Assembly: GCF_001463885.1 (NCBI RefSeq)
Contig: NZ_BBWQ01000008.1
Coordinates: 1 to 64,000 of the forward strand
Source of the DNA: Aureimonas altamirensis
GTDB taxonomy: Bacteria > Pseudomonadota > Alphaproteobacteria > Rhizobiales > Rhizobiaceae
DNA: 64,000 nucleotides
Direction of reading: 5' to 3'
Both the position numbers and the translations under genes were made by a program. The notes under the pieces were generated by a model. That model was not told the DNA's origin and ran no database searches. It saw only the letters and a program-made list of their open reading frames with translations. Below, one piece after another: positions 8,912 through 16,463 of this stretch. The first letter of the stretch is position 1. Each line of letters begins with the position of its first letter.

Positions 8912-9817
8912 TCAGAGCCGAAAGGCGGCCATGTTCTGCGACAGATGGCTGGCAAGATTGTCTACCGAGGTGGGCAGGCGGCGATGCGCCCGCACGATCA
9001 GATGCGCACTGGCCTGCAGGGCCAAGGGGTGGTCCAGCTCGCACGCGCCCAGCAGCCCCGCCGCAATCTCGTTTGCCACCGCGAAATGCGGCAGGAAGGT
9101 TACGCCCCCCGCCATCGCGAAACGGCGCAGAGCATCGATCGACTGGGTTTCCAGTACCGGGGCGATGGCAAGGCCCGCATCCGCCGCCATCCGGGCCACG
9201 AGTTGCCGTGTGCCGTGCCCCTCTGTCAGCAAAGCCAGCGGCCGGTGCAGGCCGGCGGCAAGATCGGCCCGGCCCGCATCCAGCAAGGCATCGTCCTTCC
9301 GTGTGACCATGCACAGCGGTTGCCGCTTGATGGCGATGGACCGGATCCGCGTCTCGACCGGGGGATTGTACACAAGGCCGATATCCGCCTCGCCATTGGC
9401 GATGGCTTCCACGATGGCGTCGGTGCCGGCCAGTTGCAGCGCATGCCGGACGTGCGGATAAATGGTAAAGAACGGCGCCAGGCCATTGTCGATCAGGTCG
9501 CCGACGAAGCCCTCGCCGCACACGATGGCCACGCGGCGCTGCTCGCCGCCCTTCAGCCGGTCGAGTTCCTCTCGCAGCAGGCCGCCTTCCTCGGTCAGGC
9601 GACGCCCATGTTCCAGCAGAAGGGAACCGGCCGGCGTCAGCGTGGCGCCGCGCGCCGTACGTTCGAAAAGGGGAAGGCCGATCTCGTATTCGAGATCGGC
9701 GATCTGCCGGCTGACGGCCGAGGGCGCCACGTTGAGCTGCTCGGCGGCCGCACGAAACGAGCCGTGGCGCACGACGGTCAGGAAGTGGCGCAGGGCCTTG
9801 GCGTCGATGAAATCCAT
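8912..9817 (-). CDS. LysR-family transcriptional regulator
   Basis: 301-aa LysR-type regulator: winged HTH at residues 4-62 (ALRHFLTVVRHGSFRAAAEQL) followed by the type 2 periplasmic-binding-like effector domain. It sits 12 bp downstream of the amidohydrolase gene on the same strand, inside the operon rather than divergent from it, which is less usual for LysR. It probably controls the amidohydrolase/DUF3100 genes and the dehydrogenases. Effector unknown. Confidence 0.93.
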   Translation of the reverse strand: MDFIDAKALRHFLTVVRHGSFRAAAEQLNVAPSAVSRQIADLEYEIGLPLFERTARGATLTPAGSLLLEHGRRLTEEGGLLREELDRLKGGEQRRVAIVCGEGFVGDLIDNGLAPFFTIYPHVRHALQLAGTDAIVEAIANGEADIGLVYNPPVETRIRSIAIKRQPLCMVTRKDDALLDAGRADLAAGLHRPLALLTEGHGTRQLVARMAADAGLAIAPVLETQSIDALRRFAMAGGVTFLPHFAVANEIAAGLLGACELDHPLALQASAHLIVRAHRRLPTSVDNLASHLSQNMAAFRL

Positions 9818-9829
9818 GCGCCCATCATA

Positions 9830-10990
9830 TCACGCCCGGGCAAGGCGTGCGGCGGCGATGTCGCGCCACAGGCGGATGCCGTCTCCCAGGATGGCATCGT
9901 TGAAATCGAAGCGCGGCGAGTGCAGGCCGGGATTGTCTCCATCCCGGGCGGCGCCCAGCCAGATATAGGCGCCGGGCCGCTCTTCCAGCATGAAGGCGAA
10001 ATCCTCCGCCGCCATGCTGGGGGCGCTGTCCTCGACCGTCAGGCCGGTCGTGCCGCCGGCGATGGCGCGGATGTCGGCGGCTTTGGCCGGCGTGTTGATG
10101 GTTGCCGGGTAGAGGCGCTTGTAATCGACCGTCGCGCTGGCGCCCATGGCCGTCGCCACCATGGAGGCGACCGCGCCCAGGCGCGCCTCGATCACGTCGC
10201 CCACGGCCGGCGAAAACCAGCGCGTCGTGCCCCGGATGACGACCGATTCGGGAATGACGTTATAGGCATCGCCGCCGTGGATCTGGGTGGCGGACACCAC
10301 CGCCGCCTCCAGCGGAGACACGTTGCGCGCCGCGATGGATTGCAGCGCGGTCACGATCTGGCTTGCAGCCAGGATTGGATCGGCTCCCTCGTGCGGCATC
10401 GCGCCATGCGAACCGCGGCCCGTGACGGAAATCTCGAATGTCGCGAAGGCCGCCATCATCGCCCCGTCGCGCGCCACCATCGCGCCCGGCTTCAGGCCCG
10501 GCCAGTTGTGGATGCCGTAGACCTCGTCCACCGGGAAATCGCGGAACAGCCCGTCGCGGATCATCTCCCGCGCGCCGCCCTCAACCTCTTCCGCCGGCTG
10601 GAAGATGAAATGCACCGTGCCGTCCAGATCGGGCAGGGCGGCGATCTCGCGCGCGGCGGCCAGCAGCATGGTCACATGCCCATCGTGCCCGCAGGCATGC
10701 ATGACGCCCGGAACAAGCGAGGCATGGGCGACGCCGCTTGCCTCCATGATGGGCAGGGCGTCCATGTCGGCACGCAGGCCGACGACACGGCTGGACGTTC
10801 CACGCGACAGGGTGGCCACCAGCCCGGTCGTTCCATAACCGCGCCGCACCGCCAGCCCGAAGCTTTCGAGGCGGGATGCGATGAAGTCGGCGGTTTCCGT
10901 TTCGTGGAACGCCAGCTCGGGCCGGCGATGCAGGGCATGGCGCCAGTTGACGGCTTCCGCGATCGTATCGCCGGGCAGGACTGCGGACAT
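9830..10990 (-). CDS. M20-family amidohydrolase (hippurate hydrolase-like)
   Basis: Metal-dependent amidohydrolase of the M20D/HipO-AbgB type, 386 aa. It has RADMDALP (Asp75), HACGHDGH (Cys100, His102) and AEEVEGGA (Glu134-Glu135), the metal-binding and catalytic residues of the family, plus the AEDFAFM motif near the C-terminus. Such enzymes release an amino acid from N-acyl or N-aroyl conjugates. The neighbouring DUF3100 pair may be the transporter for the conjugate. The exact substrate cannot be told. Confidence 0.92.
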   Translation of the reverse strand: MSAVLPGDTIAEAVNWRHALHRRPELAFHETETADFIASRLESFGLAVRRGYGTTGLVATLSRGTSSRVVGLRADMDALPIMEASGVAHASLVPGVMHACGHDGHVTMLLAAAREIAALPDLDGTVHFIFQPAEEVEGGAREMIRDGLFRDFPVDEVYGIHNWPGLKPGAMVARDGAMMAAFATFEISVTGRGSHGAMPHEGADPILAASQIVTALQSIAARNVSPLEAAVVSATQIHGGDAYNVIPESVVIRGTTRWFSPAVGDVIEARLGAVASMVATAMGASATVDYKRLYPATINTPAKAADIRAIAGGTTGLTVEDSAPSMAAEDFAFMLEERPGAYIWLGAARDGDNPGLHSPRFDFNDAILGDGIRLWRDIAAARLARA

Positions 10991-11017
10991 GGATAGCGCC
11001 TCTTCGTAAGTCGGATG

Positions 11018-11530
11018 TCAGCCGAAAAGCCGCAGCGTCAGGTCTGCGATGACCACCGAGCCGATGTAAGTGCCGAACATCACGCAGATGGCCACGATGA
11101 CGATCTTCCAGCCCGATGTGCGCGCAATGCGGAACTCGGTCTGCGTCAGCGCAAGGCCGCCATAGGCCAGCGCCGGCGTTGCCAGCGCCAGGAAGTTGAG
11201 GCGGCTGACGGCATCCAGCACCGTGGCCGAACCCGGCAGGCCCGGAATGGTGATCAGGATGGCGATCAGCGAAACCCAGGCCACGGCAGGCAGTTTCAGC
11301 GGTACCACCTGCGCGATGATGAGGCCGAGCGCGGATGCCGCCAGAAGGATCAGCATGCCGGGCAGCGCCTCCAAGGCGGTGGTGCCGGTTGCGGCCCAGT
11401 TGGCGGCCAGCCCGATGATGCCGGCCACCGCCAGCATCGCCATCTTTTCGCCCAGGGGCACGGCACGCTCGTCTTCTTCCACGATCACGTCCCGAAGGTC
11501 GGACACGCTCTTGTCTGTTGCGTTGCTCAT
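11018..11530 (-). CDS. Small membrane protein paired with DUF3100 gene
   Basis: 170-aa hydrophobic protein with four or five predicted membrane helices after an acidic 25-residue N-terminal tail. It begins 10 bp after the DUF3100 gene on the same strand, so the two are probably subunits or partners. I recognise it only as the usual companion of DUF3100 proteins near M20 amidohydrolases. Role as half of a transporter is inference. Confidence 0.7.
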   Translation of the reverse strand: MSNATDKSVSDLRDVIVEEDERAVPLGEKMAMLAVAGIIGLAANWAATGTTALEALPGMLILLAASALGLIIAQVVPLKLPAVAWVSLIAILITIPGLPGSATVLDAVSRLNFLALATPALAYGGLALTQTEFRIARTSGWKIVIVAICVMFGTYIGSVVIADLTLRLFG

Positions 11531-11540
11531 GTCGGTGTCC

Positions 11541-12353
11541 TCAGGCGGCGTTTGCGAATTCGTGCGGGCGCGACTTTCGGTACAGCCACTCCGTCAGCGG
11601 AAGCGCGACGAACAGGCCGACATACAGCCCCGTCGCATAGGTCAGGATGTTGCTGGCGGCGGCGAGCGCAAGGATGAGCTGCTCCTGATCCGGTACCACC
11701 GCAACCAGACCGCCCGTGCATGCTGCCAGCATCGAGCCGGAGCCGACGCCGCACGACATGGCCAGCGCACGGATGTCGAAGATGCCGAGCGCGTGGATCA
11801 GCGGCGGCATGATGGCGAAGACGAAGGTGCCGATGAGGGTGCCGGTTGCGTAGACGCCCATGGCTCCGGCGCCCTCCGGGCTGTTCAGGCCGTATTTCTC
11901 GGCGATCAGCGCAAGGTTTGGCTCGCGGTCGATGGAATAGCTGGCGCCGATGGCTTCGCGGCCCATGCGCAGCAGGAAGACGGCGACCGGGAATGCCACG
12001 ACGATGGTGCCGAGATTTCCCAGCTCCTGCAGGATCAGGGCCGGCCCCGCGTCGATGATGGCCTCGATCTGCGGTCCGACGGTCGTTCCGAAACGGGCGA
12101 TGAACGGCATGATCGCAATGGTGATCATACCCCCGGCGATCTTTGTGGAGCGCGGCGTGAGAATGCGCGACATCGGCCTGCAGATCGAGGGGTTGAGCGC
12201 GATGCCGATGGCGAAGGCGTACAGGATCGGCAGGAGGATGATGGTGGCGATGCCGATCGGCACCCGGATAACGCCGATCAGGTCGGCGATAATCACGATG
12301 GCCAGAACCGTAAGGTGCAGTGCCATCGCATCCCTCGAAAGGACGCGGCTCAT
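11541..12353 (-). CDS. DUF3100 family membrane protein
   Basis: 270-aa polytopic membrane protein with about nine hydrophobic segments and the well-conserved family stretches LLRMGREAIGASYSI and CGVGSGSMLAACTGG. DUF3100 proteins have no proven function; co-occurrence with M20 amidohydrolases suggests transport of an N-acylated or amide substrate. The ATG at 12353 follows GGGAGA by 4 bp; a GTG at 12377 is possible but less likely. It is the first gene of the minus-strand run ending at 6367. Confidence 0.75.
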   Translation of the reverse strand: MSRVLSRDAMALHLTVLAIVIIADLIGVIRVPIGIATIILLPILYAFAIGIALNPSICRPMSRILTPRSTKIAGGMITIAIMPFIARFGTTVGPQIEAIIDAGPALILQELGNLGTIVVAFPVAVFLLRMGREAIGASYSIDREPNLALIAEKYGLNSPEGAGAMGVYATGTLIGTFVFAIMPPLIHALGIFDIRALAMSCGVGSGSMLAACTGGLVAVVPDQEQLILALAAASNILTYATGLYVGLFVALPLTEWLYRKSRPHEFANAA

Positions 12354-12455
12354 GAAGTCTCCCGTGCTGCGTTGCACAAACCGTGGACACTTGCCGCAAC
12401 CGACAAGATTTTACGCAGCCTAGCGGCGTGTCGCGTGTCCGGTAGCGGCGGTTTA

Positions 12456-12472
12456 CGCAACGGAGCGTTGCG
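12456..12472. promoter_or_regulatory. Inverted repeat upstream of the DUF3100 operon
   Basis: CGCAACG-GAG-CGTTGCG is a perfect dyad about 103 bp before the first gene of the operon. Its right half forms GCGTTGCGC, also found in the dyad at 8880-8896. A binding site for the operon's LysR regulator is the simplest reading, but neither site is a clear T-N11-A box. Confidence 0.4.
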
Positions 12473-12503
12473 CGGCAAGCAATACGCTGCCGCCGGGCGG
12501 CCC

Positions 12504-13556
12504 TTATCCGTTCTGTGGCATCTCGATCTGCAGCTTCACGTCGGTCGGCCGACCTTCGGCGGCACGCTCGAACGCTTCCACCGACCTGTCGAAGGGCAGG
12601 GTCTCGGATATCAACGGCTTCAGATCCACCTTGCCCGACGCCATCATCTGAATCGCGCGCGGATATTGGTGCGCATAGCGGAAGACCGTCTCGAAGCGCA
12701 GCTCCTTGGTGGAGGCGGTGGCCCAGTCCATCGCCGTGGGGTGAACGGGAAGCCCGACCACCACAACGGCTCCGCCGGGCCTTGGCAGCGCCAGCAGGCT
12801 TTCCCACGCCTTCGGCGAGCCGCTGGCTTCGAAGACGACATCCGCGCCCCAACCGCCGGTCGCTTCGTCGACGGCGGCCTTCAGGTCCGCGCTGCGGATA
12901 TCCACCGGGACGATTCCCGGATACCGGCCGGCGATTTCAAGCTTTTCGGCCATCATGTCGGCAATGATCACGCTGGCGCAGCCGCCGGCCAGGGCGGCCA
13001 GCGCCACCATGATGCCGATGGGGCCCGCGCCGATGACGACGCCAACGTCGCCGGGGGCGATCTTCGCCTTCTGCGCGGCCTGCAAGCCGACGGCGAAAGG
13101 CTCCACCATGGCGCCTTCCGCGAAGCTGACGGTGTCGGGCAGCTTGAAGGTGAAATTGGCTGGATGGACGACTTCGGTTGTCAGAACGCCATGCACCGGC
13201 GGCGTTGCCCAGAAGGTGACCGCCGGATCGACATTGTACATGCCGAGGCGCGCCGCACGCGAATCCGGGTCGGGCACGCCCGGCTCCATGCAGACGCGGT
13301 CGCCGACGGCGAGATGGCGCACGTCCGGCCCGATCTCCACCACCGTTCCGGCTGCCTCGTGCCCCAGCACCATCGGCGCTTCGACGACGAAGCTGCCGAT
13401 GCGGCCATGCGTGTAGTAATGGACGTCGGAGCCGCAGATGCCCACCGTGTGCAGACGAATGCGCACATCCGTCGGCCCGACCGCCAATGGAAGATCGATG
13501 TCGCGTATTGCCAGCTTGTGCTGCTCTTCGAGGACAAGGGCCTTCTGCATTGCCAT
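12504..13556 (-). CDS. Zinc-dependent polyol dehydrogenase (xylitol dehydrogenase type)
   Basis: Medium-chain dehydrogenase, 350 aa, of the sorbitol/xylitol dehydrogenase branch: oxidises a polyol to a ketose with NAD. Catalytic zinc ligands Cys41, His66 and Glu67 (GHE) and the NAD motif GAGPIGIM are present. The structural-zinc cysteines are absent; the lobe reads [15 protein letters not shown], as in known one-zinc xylitol dehydrogenases. ATG at 13556 follows GGGAGG by 7 bp. It stands alone between the DUF3100 operon and a membrane gene. Xylitol is a guess within the subgroup. Confidence 0.87.
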   Translation of the reverse strand: MAMQKALVLEEQHKLAIRDIDLPLAVGPTDVRIRLHTVGICGSDVHYYTHGRIGSFVVEAPMVLGHEAAGTVVEIGPDVRHLAVGDRVCMEPGVPDPDSRAARLGMYNVDPAVTFWATPPVHGVLTTEVVHPANFTFKLPDTVSFAEGAMVEPFAVGLQAAQKAKIAPGDVGVVIGAGPIGIMVALAALAGGCASVIIADMMAEKLEIAGRYPGIVPVDIRSADLKAAVDEATGGWGADVVFEASGSPKAWESLLALPRPGGAVVVVGLPVHPTAMDWATASTKELRFETVFRYAHQYPRAIQMMASGKVDLKPLISETLPFDRSVEAFERAAEGRPTDVKLQIEMPQNG

Positions 13557-13586
13557 GAATCAACCTCCCGTTGGTGCGGATGATTC

Positions 13587-14231
13587 TTATAGCGCCTTGT
13601 GCTGGCTTTCGGAGCCCATTTCGGTGTGGCGATGCAGCGCGATTGCATTGCGCAGGACATGCAGGCCGATGGATGCGAACAGGATGTAGGCGAAGATCTC
13701 GACCGTCTCCTCGATCAACATCGGCAGATAGTCGATTCCGGCCAGGGTCGGATGCCCGTCGAAAGCCTCGCCGATCAGAAGAAGCACGGCGACGCACACG
13801 AACGGCCACCCGCGAAGCTCTTTCAGATAGGCGATATGCTCGCCGATCAGGCGCCAGCGAAGCGCGATATAGGGCAACGCGACCGCGCAGATGACGACGG
13901 CCTCGTAAAGCCGGAAATGCGGGGCGTTGAACAGCATGGCGATCGGGCCGTTGCCGGCCAGTTCCAGCTCGCGCAGGAAGAAGACGACCGCCAGCACGCT
14001 GGCGCCGACGGCCGCCATGCGGCCGGCGCCGCGCTGGTAGGCAGCCGAGACGGCAAAGAACAGAGCCGCAGCCACAAGTGCCGCTTCCTGCCCGCGCTCC
14101 AGCGGGCCGCCCTCGATGACCGCATCGTGGATGCCAAGCCACGCCACCAGAAGGAGCGTGGCCACCACGACCGCGATGGCAATGAGAAGGCCTTGCAAGG
14201 CAAAGCCGCGTGGTAGGTGAAACGCCTGCAT
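13587..14231 (-). CDS. Hypothetical six-helix membrane protein
   Basis: 214-aa protein with about six hydrophobic segments; I do not recognise a named family. The C-terminal part has a conserved-looking PMLIEETVEIFAYILF segment and a His-rich end. The chosen ATG (14231) lies 5 nt after a perfect hairpin. An upstream ATG at 14249 sits in the hairpin loop and is an alternative start. It follows the aminotransferase gene on the same strand. Confidence 0.55.
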   Translation of the reverse strand: MQAFHLPRGFALQGLLIAIAVVVATLLLVAWLGIHDAVIEGGPLERGQEAALVAAALFFAVSAAYQRGAGRMAAVGASVLAVVFFLRELELAGNGPIAMLFNAPHFRLYEAVVICAVALPYIALRWRLIGEHIAYLKELRGWPFVCVAVLLLIGEAFDGHPTLAGIDYLPMLIEETVEIFAYILFASIGLHVLRNAIALHRHTEMGSESQHKAL

Positions 14232-14236
14232 GATGC

Positions 14237-14260
14237 GCCCCCGGGACATTTCCCGGGGGC
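14237..14260 (-). terminator. Perfect hairpin between aminotransferase and membrane gene
   Basis: Arms GCCCCCGGGA and TCCCGGGGGC pair over 10 bp around a 4-nt loop. It lies 29 bp after the aminotransferase stop and directly before the next start codon, so it may stop transcripts or hide the GGGGG ribosome-binding segment in its own arm. No U-tract follows on the minus strand. Confidence 0.5.
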
Positions 14261-14289
14261 TTATTGAATTATGAAGGTGGGCGCAATGC

Positions 14290-15627
14290 TCACCCGACGC
14301 GGCGGATGGCATCCCCCACCATGTCGGCCATGGTGGAAATCTCCTCTTCGGAGACGATCAGCGGCGGCGACAGGGCGATGATGTCGCCCGTCACACGGAT
14401 GAGCAGCCCTTTTTCGAAGCAGTCAACGAAGACATCGTAGGCCCGCTTGCCCGGCGCGCCGTCGAGCGACGCCAGCTCGATGCCCGCCACCAGCCCGATG
14501 GTGCGGATATCCACGACATTCTCCGTGCCCTTGAGGGCGTGCATGGCATTGGCAAAGTGGTCGCTGAGCTCCGACGCGCGCGTCAGGAGGCCCTCGTCAG
14601 CATAGATGTCCAGCGTGGCGATGCCGGCTGCGCAGGCAACCGGATGCCCGGAATAGGTGTAGCCATGGAAAAGCTCGATCTGCGCTTCCGGCCCATGCAT
14701 CAGCGCATCGTGGACCGTACGGCTGCTGAAGACGGCGCCCATGGGGATCGTGCCGTTGGTCAGGCCCTTTGCCGTGGTGACGATATCCGGCACGACGCCG
14801 AACCAGTCCGTTGCGAAGGGCGCTCCGAGGCGCCCGAACCCGGTGATGACCTCGTCGAAGATCAGCAGGATGCCGTGCTTGGTGCAGATGTCGCGAAGCC
14901 GCTGGAGGTAGCCCTGCGGCGGAACGAGCACGCCGGTGGAGCCGGCGACCGGTTCGACGATGCAGGCGGCGATGGTTTCCGCGCCGTGCAGCGCAACCAG
15001 CCTTTCCAGATCGTCGGCCAGCTCTGCGCCGTGCTGGGGCTGCCCCTTGACGAAGGCGTTGCGGGCAAGGTCGTGCGTATGCCGTAGATGGTCTGCCCCG
15101 GGCAGCAGCGGGAAGACACGGCGATTGTTGACGAGGCCGCCCACCGATATGCCGCCGAAGCCGACGCCGTGATAGCCGCGCTCACGCCCGATCACACGCG
15201 TGCGGGTGCCTTGGCCGATGGCGCGCTGGTAGGCGATGGCGATCTTGAGTGCCGTATCGACCGATTCCGACCCGGAGCCGGTAAAGAACACCCGGTCCAG
15301 GCGGTTGCCTTCGGGGCCCGGCGCGATGGCGGCAAGCCGTTCGGCGAACTCGAAGGCGATGGGGTGCCCCATCTGGAACGAAGGCGCGAAATCCAGCGTC
15401 GAAAGCTGGCGTTCCACCGCCGCCGCGATGCCGCGCCGGCCATGGCCGGCATTGACGCACCAGAGCCCGGCCGTGCCGTCCAGCACCTGACGCCCGTCAT
15501 CGCTGGTATAGTACATGCCGTCGGCCGCCGCGAGCATGCGGGGCGCGGCCTTGAACTGGCGATTGGCGGTAAACGGCATCCAATAGCTGTCGAGGAGGGG
15601 GGTGTTGGGGCGGTCGTGAACGTTCAT
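14290..15627 (-). CDS. Class III aminotransferase (omega-amino acid:pyruvate type)
   Basis: PLP-dependent fold-type I aminotransferase, 445 aa, closest in pattern to beta-alanine/omega-amino acid:pyruvate transaminases. Visible are the N-terminal DSYWMPFTANRQFK stretch, the cofactor motif IFDEVITGFGRLG and the PLP lysine in TTAKGLTNGTIPMG. It moves an amino group from an omega-amine or beta-alanine to pyruvate. It is divergent from a PuuR-like cupin regulator, which points to polyamine, putrescine or beta-alanine degradation. ATG at 15627 is preferred over the longer reading to 15705. Confidence 0.9.
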   Translation of the reverse strand: MNVHDRPNTPLLDSYWMPFTANRQFKAAPRMLAAADGMYYTSDDGRQVLDGTAGLWCVNAGHGRRGIAAAVERQLSTLDFAPSFQMGHPIAFEFAERLAAIAPGPEGNRLDRVFFTGSGSESVDTALKIAIAYQRAIGQGTRTRVIGRERGYHGVGFGGISVGGLVNNRRVFPLLPGADHLRHTHDLARNAFVKGQPQHGAELADDLERLVALHGAETIAACIVEPVAGSTGVLVPPQGYLQRLRDICTKHGILLIFDEVITGFGRLGAPFATDWFGVVPDIVTTAKGLTNGTIPMGAVFSSRTVHDALMHGPEAQIELFHGYTYSGHPVACAAGIATLDIYADEGLLTRASELSDHFANAMHALKGTENVVDIRTIGLVAGIELASLDGAPGKRAYDVFVDCFEKGLLIRVTGDIIALSPPLIVSEEEISTMADMVGDAIRRVG

Positions 15628-15739
15628 GGATCGGCTCCGGGGGCGTGAGCATCCATTGGAGCCTTGAACCGCTGTCGCAACAAGTCCTTTTCTGGGTTTC
15701 GCCAAGCCGTTGTTATATTACGGCGGTGGGTGCAAAATG

Positions 15740-15753
15740 TTCGATATATCGAA
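15740..15753. promoter_or_regulatory. Perfect palindrome at the regulator 5' end
   Basis: TTCGATATATCGAA is a perfect 14-bp palindrome 13 bp before the preferred GTG start of the regulator and in the divergent region to the aminotransferase. Its place suggests an operator for autoregulation and control of the aminotransferase. Confidence 0.5.
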
Positions 15754-15766
15754 CGGAGTGAACGGC

Positions 15767-16315
15767 GTGACGGTGGATATCGGGGGACGGCTGCGCAGCC
15801 TGAGGCTGAAGCACAAGCTTTCGCAGCGGCAACTGGCGTCGAAGGCCGGTGTCACGAATTCAACCATATCGCTGATCGAATCCAACGGCACGAACCCTTC
15901 GGTCGGGGCGTTGAAGCGCATTCTCGACGGCATCCCCATCGGGCTTGCCGAGTTCTTCGCCTTCGAGCCCGAGCAGCCGGCCCGCGCCTTCTACCGCGCG
16001 GATGAACTGAAGGAGATCGGCAAGGGCGGGATTTCCTACCGTCAGGTCGGCGACAACCTCTTCGGCCGCAGCCTGCAGATTCTGGAGGAATGCTATCAGC
16101 CCGGCTCCGATACCGGCAAAGTGCCGCTCGTGCATGATGGCGAAGAGGGCGGCATCGTGCTGAGCGGCCGGCTGGAGGTGACGGTGGACGGCGAAAGGCG
16201 AATCCTTGGCCCCGGCGACGCCTATTATTTCGAAAGTCGCAGGCCTCATCGCTTTCGATGCGTCGGCCCGAACCCATGTCGCGTCGTCAGCGCCTGTACG
16301 CCCCCGACATTCTAG
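15767..16315 (+). CDS. XRE-cupin transcriptional regulator, PuuR-like
   Basis: 182-aa cytoplasmic regulator: N-terminal Cro/C1-type HTH (IGGRLRSLRLKHKLSQRQLA onward, to about residue 65) and C-terminal cupin domain (about 110-178). This is the PuuR architecture, which represses polyamine or amino acid degradation genes and senses a small ligand in the cupin. GTG at 15767 is preferred because GGAG lies 8 bp before it; an ATG at 15737 would put the palindrome inside the gene. It is divergent from the aminotransferase, its likely target. Confidence 0.85.
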   Translation: MTVDIGGRLRSLRLKHKLSQRQLASKAGVTNSTISLIESNGTNPSVGALKRILDGIPIGLAEFFAFEPEQPARAFYRADELKEIGKGGISYRQVGDNLFGRSLQILEECYQPGSDTGKVPLVHDGEEGGIVLSGRLEVTVDGERRILGPGDAYYFESRRPHRFRCVGPNPCRVVSACTPPTF

Positions 16316-16355
16316 AACCGATTTCCACAAACAGACCAAAATATAAAAATGACAA

Positions 16356-16380
16356 ATGCAGGATACAGGCTATCCTGCAT
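16356..16380. repeat. AT-flanked hairpin between regulator and diguanylate cyclase
   Basis: ATGCAGGATA-CAGGC-TATCCTGCAT is a perfect 10-bp-arm inverted repeat 41 bp after the regulator stop and 84 bp before the next start, in a markedly A/T-rich stretch. It could end the regulator transcript or be an operator for the cyclase gene. Confidence 0.45.
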
Positions 16381-16463
16381 CATGAAGTTTCTGGTAGGAG
16401 GTCGGGCGCTTTCTTTTGCTTGTCGGGCGGAAGTGCGTCCTCCATCAGGGAAAGGGCCGCGGC

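Noticed and set aside
7547-10996. 1149-codon open frame on the plus strand
   Set aside because: It lies antisense to four well-supported genes (ALDH, dehydrogenase, LysR, M20) and its translation has the low-complexity Arg/Gly/His look of a GC-rich shadow frame.
11196-13583. 795-codon open frame on the plus strand
   Set aside because: Antisense to the DUF3100 pair and the polyol dehydrogenase; no recognisable domain.
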